Below, in pieces: positions 54,067 to 64,000 of a DNA stretch of 64,000 nucleotides. Under the pieces are notes generated by a model. That model saw only the letters and a list, made by a program, of their open reading frames with translations, had not been told where the DNA came from and searched no databases. Location of the stretch: contig WBMZ01014181.1 of assembly GCA_013400975.1 (NCBI GenBank), positions 62,001-126,000 on the forward strand, in the 5' to 3' direction. The first letter of the stretch is position 1; each line of letters opens with the position of its first letter. The position numbers were made by a program, and so were the translations under genes. The stretch comes from Atrichornis clamosus (taxonomy: Eukaryota; Chordata; Aves; Passeriformes; Menuridae).

Positions 54067-54092
54067 AATGCTTAAAAGGCATTTTAAGCATT
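54067..54092. repeat. Perfect 11-bp inverted repeat with GGCA loop
   Basis: AATGCTTAAAA at 54067-54077 is perfectly complementary to TTTTAAGCATT at 54082-54092, separated by GGCA. The second arm is followed by another partial TTTAAGCA. It is a simple short hairpin without a known role and could be chance. Confidence 0.7.
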
Positions 54093-54153
54093 TAAGCACA
54101 GCCACAATGAGTCATTCACCAAGGAAACACAAAAGTTGACACCTAAAGACCTC

Positions 54154-54376
54154 CGCCAAAGGCCTCTGGGATGCCACGGGTACCAGGAGCACCTCCACTT
54201 TGGTTCACGCTCCTGAATAATTTCCATTTTGTTTCTCTGTCAGGCCGAACACTGCAGCAGCAGCAGCTCAAAGGCAGCGCTGCCTAAGGCAGCTCGGCTG
54301 CCTCCCTCACTGCCACCCCCTCGGGGCTCAGCAAGCCCTGCAAGGGGCTGCGAGCCGAAGGCTGGTGCCAGCGGCG
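54154..54376. promoter_or_regulatory. Small CpG-enriched patch in the intergenic region
   Basis: About 11 CpG in 223 bases stand out from the CpG-poor neighbourhood. The patch includes a strong-looking plus-strand splice acceptor context (TTTTGTTTCTCTGTCAG followed by GCCGAAC near 54,243). No clear donor or frame follows. It could be a distal regulatory element or part of an unannotated noncoding transcript. Confidence 0.25.
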
Positions 54377-56828
54377 TCAGGAAGTGACAGGAAATGGCAC
54401 TGGGATGGATCCCTCTCAAAAAGACTGAAATTCAGGAGGAAGGAAAATTAAATCAATCTGGAATCAGACTTCATGTGTGAATCCAAGCAGGATGGAAATG
54501 AGGAAGGGGAACCTTCCACATGTGTGCTTCACACCAAGTGGGTGGGGGTCGGGGGCGGAAAGTCTCTTACTGTTTTTCACTAGTTCCAGGTATTCAACTA
54601 GGACACTGGAGACCAGGGTTCTCCTTTCTAATGAAACAGGAGCAGGATTTAGTCTTCTTAAGAGAATTTCTCACCTGCTAACCCATTTTGAAGTCAGAAG
54701 CTACAAAACTTTTGAGTCCCTCTTGGTTCCTCTTTTCCTAACAAACTTAGGGTGTCTGTTCCCTGGCTGCTATGATACCAAGTTATTCTCACTCTCTTTG
54801 GCCCCATGAATATGTACTATTTGTCAAAACACCAAACTGATCTTCAGCTCTCTTTTCCTGTCACATGGAACAATGAGAGATATTTAGATGCCTACAGCAT
54901 TTGGAAAAACAGAATGGAAACATTTCTGAGAAAGTTACTGTTTGCTTACTTCTGCATAGTTTTAAATCAACAACTTCTTATAACAGAGAAATCTCAGAAG
55001 GAAAGAAAATAAGATGTATTCCTAGAAAACTGAAGCTGTTTCACCATAAATATCATAGGCAAAAATAATAAAATCCCTTGGGTACCCTTCCAACCAACTT
55101 ACGCAGTCCACTCCCTTAATGCCAAAGTTTAATGTTTCTGCCATTAGGCTGAGTCCTCAGAGTGTGTCACAGTAAGTTTGAGTAAGCACTTTTGAGACTT
55201 GCTAGGAGGATAAACGTCCTTCTGGTCTCACATACACTTATTTTCTTGCTATATTTCTACAGTACTTAAAAAGCCAGCCTTGCGAGATACTGATCTCCCA
55301 TACTAGTGCTATTTTGTAGCACATTGCTTTGAACTTCTGAGGCTACTTGTCAAGGAAGGTGATTGAGTTCAGGAATAAAGTCAGTCTTAAGAAATCACAT
55401 AACTGCAGAGAGCAAAAAAACTGAACACACACCCCCATTTTCAGGCAACCTAGAGAAGCTAGTTCCCTTTGTTCAGAAAGGCCAAGAGTATGGTCCATAA
55501 CTCTCAGTTTAAAGAAATAAAGTGTTGCAAATTCTAGCCCTCAAAAGTCAGGAGATATCTGTGAAAACCCTAATTTTTCCCATGGATTGCATACTCCAGG
55601 ATCCAATGTTTCATTATATCGTGTTTTCCCACAGTTTCCAGCCTCCTTCAGTGTATAGGATGAATTCAGCTTTGGACACAAAGGGGGCATGTTAAAGCAG
55701 ATTCTAGTCTGATAGTGCTCACAGTTGCAGAAGTTGGGAGATGTGTGGTGCTACCCTGTGATGATAAACCTGAAGATAAGGTAGCTCTCCAAATGAAAGC
55801 TGTCATGGACTGCTGTCCTGCACACCCACACACAACCTGGAAGCTTCATAGGATAGAGCAAGAGACCTTCTTCTTGCCCTAAATCCCCTCCTGCTAGGTC
55901 ATTAGGAGAGTGTGGCAGAAGAAAGGAAAAACCATCTAGGTGCCAAGTCCTTATGGGAACCTGTGGGGCTGTGAAAGAAGTCCACAGGGAAGTTACGGAA
56001 ATGCTTCAGATTTCGTGGAAAGCTTCTCTTGATCAGGTGCAGAGGTCCTCACCCTAAAACTGAGCAGTGGAGAGAGAGGCTGACAGTCAAAAGTGCCCAT
56101 GGTCAGCACTGAAGAGAGGCACAGCCAAAACACCAGACTGAGAGATGAGCTGTAATTCCAGCAGTGATTTTGACAGAGAGATGCAGTAATTTCCCAAATT
56201 GCCTTGAAAGGGGAGGTTTATAGTAGTGGCAATTCTGTACCACACTTAAAAAAAAGATTTTACCCATCTCTGGGCACAGCTTTTCTACATCACAGAGTTG
56301 CCCAAAACTCTTTTTAATCCAGCATCTTCAATGTACTTGTGTTTCATTTTCCAGGTGTCCATTTTGGAATATTTGGTACATGGATTCAAGAATTCCCACC
56401 TCCCACTGAAGGTCAATGTGAGCTGTGCTTTAAATGTGAACACAAGAGGCGAAAAAAATCATAAGTACCTTGGTCCCCCATATCCCAGCTACAGAATCAA
56501 AAATTGGCAGGCACATCAGGCAGTGACAGCTTTAACATCTGCACCTCAGAGGCTCGTCTACAAGGTGGGGCTAAGAACACCTCACCTCAGTGGAGTGCTA
56601 GCTGTGGGCAGAAATCCACTTGTGTACATGAACAGCTTGCAAACTATGGTCAGAGCACTTCCAGCCCCTGAGGAAGGCCTGTATTCAGTGCGGGGTTCAG
56701 AGGATGTGTACAAAATCATATGAAGGAGAATAAAAGGAATTGAAAAAGCACCTCCATCTTGACTGAAGGTGAGAAGTCCAAAGAGAGAAAATACAGTGTG
56801 ACCACCTACTTGAAGACTGGTTTAATGC

Positions 56829-56842
56829 AAACACACACACAG
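56829..56842 (+). repeat. Short CA microsatellite
   Basis: A run of ACACACACAC flanked by AA and GAG. Confidence 0.7.
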
Positions 56843-57439
56843 AGCAGATCAAAAGGAGGAGGGGACAAATCAGGAGTGTGGACAACTGAATTTAAATCAG
56901 GCACATCTAAATGTTTAGCTTTTCGTGCACAGACATAGGAACACACACATACCTATATTGAAAATTGATCCAGACAACTCCTACCACCACCAGATAAAAA
57001 TATATATTTATATATTAGCAAATTTTCAGCTAAGGCTACTCTGACCTAAGCTTCTCTCCCCTGTGGACATAACTCATACGTGGTATACTTAAACAGCCCT
57101 AGGCAGTGAATTAAAAATACTGTTTTATTTACAATTCTGTAGCAAATGATTCACTGTAGATGTACGTCAACCTTGCCATTAAATATTCATCATTCAGTGT
57201 TTTGCTCCTGCTGCCATAAGGCAATGGAGTGGCAGTACCAGGGCTTTGATAACAGCAACAACTGCCTTAGAATTACTTAGAGTACCCATCTCTGCCATAA
57301 TGTGACCTATTGGGCAATAACATCTATTTTGAAAATCACACCATTTTCCTTTTAAGCAGTACTTTGACCTAAAGTTCATCATCAGGTACTGAAGCCTCTT
57401 TGATACTACAGTCATCAAGCTCACTCCTAGGATAAGTCA

Positions 57440-58255
57440 GGTTCCATGGGTGGATGTGCCGAGGTCAGTTGTACGAGGTTTAACAAGGTGAAAGGTCCAT
57501 TCCTGCATGTGGGTCACAACAATCCGTGCAGTACTACAGGCTTGGGGAAGAGTGGCTGGAAAGCTGCCCACTGGAAAAGGACCTGGCGGTGCTGGTCGAC
57601 AGTGGCTGAAGAGGAGCCAGCATGTGCCCAGGTGGCCGAGAAGGTCAATCCTGGCTCCCTAGACTGTGTCTGGAATTGTGTGGACAGCAGGATTCAGGAA
57701 GTGATTGTCCCCCTGTACTCAGCACTGACAAGGCCACACCTCAAACCTTGTGTCCAGTTCTGGGCCCCTCACTACAAGAAAGACACTGAGGGGCTGGAGC
57801 GCGTCCAGAGAAGGGCAATGGAGCTGGGGAAGGGTCTGGAGCACAAGTCCTATGAGGAGTGGCTGAGGGAGCTGGGGGTATTTAGCCTGGAGAAAAGAAG
57901 GCTCAGGGGGGACCTTGTTGCTCTCTATAACTCCCTGAAAGGAGGGTGCAGCCAGGTGAGGTTTGGTCTCTTCTCCCCGGCAACCAGCGGCAAGAGGAAA
58001 TGCCTTAAGTCATGCCAGGGATGTTTAGATTAGATACAATGAAAATTTTCTTCACTGAAAAGGTGGTCAGGCTTTGGAATAGGCTGGCCAGGGAAGTGTT
58101 GGAATCACTGTCCCTGGAAGTGTCCAAAAACATGTAGATGTGGCACTCGTGGACATGGTTTGGCAGTGAACACAGCAGTGCTGGGTTAACCGATGGATTA
58201 ATTGATTTTAGAGGTTTTTCTAGCCTAATAAATTCTATTTTTCTATGATTCCAAC
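57440..58255 (+). mobile_element. CR1 LINE, 3' part with reverse transcriptase relic
   Basis: This is the longest and least decayed transposable element seen. Similarity starts near GGTCAGTTGTACGAGGTTTAACAAG and runs to the 3' tail ending near 58,255 (AAATTCTATTTTTCTATGATT). The frame 57,446-58,033 encodes LYSALTRPHLKPCVQFW, HYKKDTEGLERVQRRA, GLEHKSYEEWLRELGVFSLE and KRRLRGDLVALYN, the conserved C-terminal end of CR1 reverse transcriptase. The early part of that frame is out of register: the ancestral reading (QYYRLGEEWLES, then EKDLAVLVDS) lies in another frame and meets a TGA soon after. A stop also follows CQGCLD. The copy is 5'-truncated and non-functional, sharing orientation with the copy at 3 kb. 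Confidence 0.95.
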
Positions 58256-61200
58256 TTTTAATCTGCAGCAATCCAAAGGGTGTGCAGACCCTGTGTACGT
58301 CCGTCAGAGGTATACAGACCTTTTCAGAGGAGGTGTCCCCCGTTTTGAGGAGCCGTCTTGAGCCAGATACTCTCTACCATAAAACAGTTGCATATTTAAA
58401 AGTAAGTATGAACCCACCTTGCATACCATAAACACAAATGTTGAAGAGATCAAATATGTTCCTTTCTATGTAAAAACCAAAATATTTGTAGCTAAAAACA
58501 TATACTGCCTCACTCACTACCGAAGTACCAGTAAATGCATGCATGTTTTGTACAGTCTCAATGAGAGATAGTGCTTTTGTGCTGACATGGAGCTGACCAT
58601 GTAGCTCGAAAGCCTGGAAGAAATATTTCTGCCAAGTTTCAGATATTCTACATAGAATTCCAAAGAGTCTTTTTTTTCCCTGTTAGTCTTGCTCAGTTAT
58701 ACACAAAAGTAGGGAGTTTTATTTCAGTTGAAAACGGAACAAGATCTCACTCCAGGTGCTTAAAAACAAGCAACTTGAAGAAGTTACCTCTGAAATCTCA
58801 CCACAAACAACAACAGAGCTCTGCTGACCTGGATTTTTCTCTTATCTGAGGTTATACCACATACATGGGTTATTACATAGAAGAAAATCAGGGAACACTT
58901 TACACTAATGTGCTTTCCTCAGCAGCTGGGACAGGTTACAAGATGTGTTCAGCAGCCCCAGTTCAGCTGACTGATGAGAACTCGCAGGGTCAGCCACATT
59001 AAACGAGTAGTTTCCAACTGTACAGAAACATCTGTAAAAACAGATGCATAAGATGGTTAAAGTCAGTGCTGTCTTTAATGCTGTCTTTTAGAACAACAAA
59101 GGAGAAACCTTTACCTTTTATAGCTACTGGAAGGGATTCATTTATAACCCTGCATTTGCCAGTTTCTGGTACCCTGCCACCACTTTCTGTCAGTGTTAGA
59201 TTACTGTTACATTATTTAGTGGAATCTGGGTTAAAACTGGTCAATGTATTCTCCCATACAAATACTTCTATCAATATGTAAAGAAAGGGAATGAAGTGCT
59301 GAGAAAGATCTCCACCTAAGCAAGCACAGCTTGGGACGTTTGTTCCATGCCAGTCACACTGCCCTGTGCTGCTGCTTTCAGAAGCAACAATATCCATCCT
59401 ACAGCCAACTGAAAAATGAATTCTGGCTTTCAGACTCTCAATAGAAATACTTTTCATTCTGTTCCTGACACCAATCAATACTGCAGTGTCCACAATTGCT
59501 GCTAATACAACTTCCTGAAGAGTGTGTGTAGGCACTAGGTGAGGGTTACCAGAAAATGATACCTTTCCATGTGGAACATAACATTTTCTTCCCAGAAGGA
59601 CTGTTTTTAGTTCTCTGCTTCAGGGTCTGAGTACATTGCTGGGACTATATTTCTGTTTCAGTAAGAGTCCTTAGTGAAGAAAAAAGTCATGAAATGAAAT
59701 GGTGAAAGTTGAACACATTCTTTAGAAAACCACTGTGAATGGATGTTTACAGTGTGCAGAAGGTTCTGCCTCCAGAGGTTTCCCTATCTCTAATTTGCTG
59801 CACATTTCTAGCATTGTGGGATGCCATGGAAGACAAAACCATTTTATAAAGGAGAGTCAAATAGTTAATTATCAAGATTTATCTACATGAACGAAGAGTG
59901 TCAAAGCAAAAAGGAGCCTGTCAGCGACAAGTGACACTGACTCCAACCCATCAGATTTGTGTCTCTGTGGGCCTGAACTTTTAATAAAATTCTTTTTCTC
60001 ATGACATAAATTCTATGTACTGTGATAAAATTTGCTTTACTTTTACATTGAAATGTACTAAAATATGGTTCTGGAAAATATAACCACTCTGTGTTCATCA
60101 CAGAGCTGTCAAACCTCCAAACTCCATCATCATACCCCATCCATGGGAACACTAGGCACCCCATCAAAATCCAGCTGAAAAGGACAGAGGAGGGTTATGG
60201 CCTCTAACCAGGCTGCACCACAGACTGGTAGCAGGGGCATAGCAGAGACTCCACCCATGCTCACACAGGCCACAAATCTTGCAGGATTTGAAAAATCCAC
60301 CACAGTTGCTATATGTTCACCCGGGAAAAGCATGCCCTTAAGCCATGATCCCATACAGCTCATGTCAGGCAGCTCCTGCTGTCAGAAGGTAAGTGGCCAG
60401 GCAGGAGCAGTGACCACAGAAAGCAGCTGGCCCCAATCCACACACACCCCCTGATCCCTGCCCCGGCAGCGGCAGCAAACCTGATTTCCCCAGGCGCTGG
60501 CAAAGGCAGAGCAAGATATGAAGACATGACCATTTTGCTGTGCCCTTGGCAGGCTCCTGCTGCCCAAGGCAACAGCCCACATCACCTCTGCTCCCGGCTG
60601 GCCCTGTTTCGCAGTCAGTTCTCTGTTATGTCTTCAAATGACTCTATTAACACCTCAAAATAAGGCTTTTGGGCCCCACCTAAGGTTTGGAGAGATTTTA
60701 ACAGTTGCCTTGACTCATGGATCCGCAGACTAAACGCAAGTATCATCCAGGAACATTAAATCCCACACACAATTGTGACAACTTTGATATTATTGCTTAG
60801 AACAGTGCCCACTTGAGTCATGCTTTAATTCAGTCATTAGTGCTTTCATCGGAAAAGGCATATTTTCCCCAACCCTGTTTCACAGAGTGGAAAGCACACA
60901 GGAAGGATTTATCTTGCATAAAAATAAACTGCTATTTGCATGTCAGAAAATGGCTGTGGAAAACAGAAAAACTTCAATTATTCAGAGCAGCAGATAAATA
61001 AAAAGCAAATTTTAGCAATTTTTAAAAGTAAATAGGTTATATGCAAGTGATGACACCATTTCCCCCCCCCCACACAAAACAATTGCCATTACCTTTTCTG
61101 TATGGAGTATAACTATCAAGTCTGACACATTGGTTTGATTACTGTGAGAATGAGCAAAACAATGAGCTTTTACAGACAAAGAGCCTCAAATTCAAACAGA

Positions 61201-64000
61201 TGCAAATTGAACCTGTAGAGAGATATTCCATTCTGTCTTTGAAAACTTGCCCAAAAAATGAAATTAAAAAAAAATGAGAAAAATAGTCTTTCACACATTG
61301 TTTTGAGAGAAGAAGAGATGTTTTCCCTTTTTAATCGGTGACCTGAAGATGTCAGCTCTGCTCTTACACATTATCATGCCATTAACACATGAGTTCAGGG
61401 CAATTATCCTGGTGAATGTGACTAAATGCAATCTAAGACACCACAGTGAGAAAGAAGCCCATAAATCTCACTGTTAAATTATTAACATAGCTGTTGCAGC
61501 CAGACGTGCCTGTTGGGCAGGGATGAGATTGCTGCCGTGCTGCCTGTGTGCTCAGTTTGGGAACGTGGGTCAGTGCCTTGGCCTCTCTGTTTTCTCCATC
61601 ACTTTTTCCCATATAAAGCAGGATAAAAAGCCCACCCTGCACGTACTGATGTTCCACTGCTGTTGTTTCCCCCTTTTCACTGAACAGGGCCCAGTCTTGA
61701 CTTGACCACCATTGGGAGGAGCAACAGCCTCCCCACTTCCCAGACAGAACGAGCTCACTGAGGTTTTAGCTCATTTTTTCTTATTCTGGCAGATTTTAAT
61801 GAGAATGGGAAAAAACAGTGAGCACAGATAATGAAAATGGTGTTTTGTGCAGAGAGTTAGTTCAGTATTAGTTTGATGGAGGGATAAAACAGCAGACTCT
61901 GGATGGTGGGGTTTTCTGCTTCATCATCTATTTTTCTTAAGATGGCAAACAGCTAGCAAAGTGTTCATTAATGGATAGTGACAAGTAGTTTCCTGTGGTC
62001 TAAAAACAAAACATCAATTACAGAGAGTGTTTTCAGTTCTATAAGCCAAAAACCATTCAATGCCATTCAAATGGTTACATGCTTTTGGGTGATGAGAAAA
62101 CCAAGAAGTGAAAAAAAAAAAGAAAAAACAGAAAAAGAGAAACTACTGTGCTTTCTCCACACCAGTGTGCTGCAAAACAACCTAAGCATTCAATGTCCCT
62201 GTAAAACAAATGGCCATTTGAAGAGCTGTAGCCTGATCTTCATTTGACCTGATATCTTTGTTTGGCAGGTCAGTAAAGGCTCAGGTCCCATAAAGCAAAG
62301 CACAGAGCAGCAAGAAGGCCAGGCCATAGCTTTAAAGGATACTGCCAAGAAGGTTCATTCTCATCACATTTTCTTTCCATGTTCACCCTTCTGCACTGAC
62401 AGGTCAAGAAAGAGGAGCCTTCAAATCAGTTACCAAAAAAAAATCACTTATGAAAGGCAAGAATTTTCCCTCCACTAGAATGGGAGAGATATACTCCTAA
62501 ACTCTATATACCCTAATACCCTATACTCCTAAACCAGCCCATTTTTCCTTCACGTGTAATGATCCTAGTGAAAAAGCAGAAACTATGCTGACAAATATTA
62601 CAAGACTGGTTCCTCACTGTAATACACAGAAAGGGGAACAGGAACCATGAAAACCACTGCAACTGCGCACCACTGGGACGTGAAAAATAGCAACAACTTA
62701 AAGCTGTATCATAAAACTGAACATTGGACATTCTGGGGTTATTCATATCATCTAAAGAAAACCAAGAAATCTTCCTAGATGCCCTTGAAGGAAGGGTCTC
62801 AGTAAAAAAAGAGTTACTGTATTTAAAATAGAGAGAGAAGCTTGCTACTGACTTGTGGGCTCAGAGTGGGCACCCACAGTCTGGGTGTTCAAATACATCT
62901 ACACCTTTTACTTGATGGATGTGAAGTTTGGAAAACAGGTCTGTAAAAAGCAGAAAGTCATAGCCAAACAAGCTCTGGTATTACAAGCTCCATGAAGCAT
63001 TTCCAGTGCAAGAACTAGTTCTGAGTTTACTGTAGAGATATTATTTTTAAACATGCTACATCCAGCTCCAGCAGGACAACAGCTACCAACCAGTTCCTTG
63101 CACCCACTATGGGAGCTCGGAGACAAAAGTCCTGCCCACGTCACCCACAGCCAAGGATCACACAACAATTACGGACTGCAGTGCCGGCACAAAATCATAA
63201 GTGCACACGGAGCCATGGCTGCTGTGACAAGTTGTACGCAAGGCAGCTCATCATTCATGAAAGCTTTCTCTGTCTCTATAATGCAACAGCAGGGTCTGGT
63301 TTTGTCTTTGCATGAGTACACTTGTTGAACTTACAGAGAAAGTGAAAACAAGAAATACAGCAAAAGGCAACTTTCTGTAAGTGGAAAACTCTCTAGAATC
63401 CTGACTTCTCATGACAACAGAGGGGATTGTTTGCTCGTGCTGTTGTATTCCCATTGCATCCTTAAATGATCCCCCCACTCCCAGCCCAACTGTGTGACCA
63501 TGCCATGACTGATAAAATAAAGCCTGTCAAGCCATTTCAGATTCAGACTATCCTTATTATTCACCCCTGTGGATATTGCGTCTTACAGATAGACCAGTGG
63601 TTTCACAGGAACTGCACGGGTTATCTGCTATAGTGTAACCACAGTGCCAACCACAAAGAAAATATTTCCGCCCACATGAATATTTAATACAAGCATTTTC
63701 TTCATGTAGAGGAAAGGATAGCAGGGACCCCCATGAGACTATCCTGAACCACACTAACTACAGCAGTACCACTTCACTTCAGTAGAGATTGTCCATACCT
63801 GTTACCTCTCAGAGGCAAGACTTACCAATATAAGTTATATAACCTCATTCAGGGTGAGTTTACTAAAGTCAGAAAAGAGATATAAGGACTCCTATTAGCG
63901 TGACCTATCCAGCATCTTGGGTCAGATCCCAGCGAAAAAAAAAATGCTCTCCCTTTTCAGTCATAAATTATGTGCTTAACTATCCAAATGTCAAACTGTG
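58256..64000. other. Intergenic DNA to the right edge, no gene seen
   Basis: No exon, RNA gene or clear transposable element was recognised. There is a C10 run at 61,062-61,071, an A-rich tract near 62,109-62,138 and a 13-base direct repeat TATACTCCTAAAC near 62,490 and 62,522. A moderately GC-rich stretch lies around 60,420-60,600 without strong CpG enrichment. Confidence 0.65.
61062..61071 (+). repeat. Poly(C) run, 10 bases
   Basis: Uninterrupted C10 followed by ACACAAAAC. A homopolymer of this type is prone to sequencing and replication slippage. Confidence 0.85.

Larger units (their letters stand above)
44911..57439. other. Intergenic DNA, no gene seen
   Basis: No exon of a known gene was found. 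The largest frames are 44,743-45,147 (134 codons, partly CR1-derived), 52,364-52,828 (154 codons, plus), 53,143-53,538 (131 codons, plus) and 56,298-56,723 (141 codons, plus). None shows a domain or motif that I recognise. A small CpG-enriched patch lies at 54,154-54,376. Confidence 0.65.

Noticed and set aside
56298..56723. 141-codon plus-strand frame
   Set aside because: I considered LY86 or another secreted protein here, but the sequence lacks the family's cysteine pattern and any signal peptide.

Overview
The window looks like nuclear DNA from a bird. It has long gene-free stretches, AT-rich simple repeats, and several degenerate CR1 retroposons of the avian type. Two large CR1 copies carry relics of the reverse transcriptase C-terminus and end in the family's ATTCTATG-like 3' tail. 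The only protein-coding gene I can support is the 5' part of F13A1, coagulation factor XIII A subunit, on the minus strand. No prokaryotic, plasmid, phage, CRISPR, rRNA or tRNA features were found.

Layout. Positions 1 to about 11,300 hold the start of F13A1, read right to left. Coding exon 2 (9883-10027) carries the ATG, the whole activation peptide and the thrombin cleavage site. Coding exon 3 (4054-4242) opens the first beta-sandwich (Transglut_N) domain. Both splice junctions are phase 1 and join cleanly into a 112-residue N-terminus. The rest of the gene lies beyond the left edge. Intron 3 contains a CR1 fragment (3008-3525). Intron 2 contains a compact CpG-rich block (7061-7390) not explained by the known gene structure. 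A noncoding first exon is proposed near 11.19-11.30 kb, with a second CpG-rich block at 12.89-13.09 kb as a rival promoter.

From about 13.1 kb to 64 kb I see no protein-coding gene. In human the next gene upstream of F13A1 is LY86; I found no LY86-like exon, so this is probably the intergenic interval upstream of F13A1. It holds an old CR1 3' end (28,250-28,410), a reverse-oriented CR1 (44,210-44,910), a longer forward CR1 (57,440-58,255), simple-sequence tracts, a small CpG-enriched patch (54,154-54,376), and a 90-codon minus-strand reading frame (30,593-30,865) resembling the N-terminal part of PIF/Harbinger transposases. A diverged repeat pair links F13A1 intron 2 (7417-7560) with upstream DNA (14,797-14,945).

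Nothing here amounts to a new multi-gene system. The best leads are the leucine in the thrombin site of the activation peptide, the intronic CpG block and the possible Harbinger relic.
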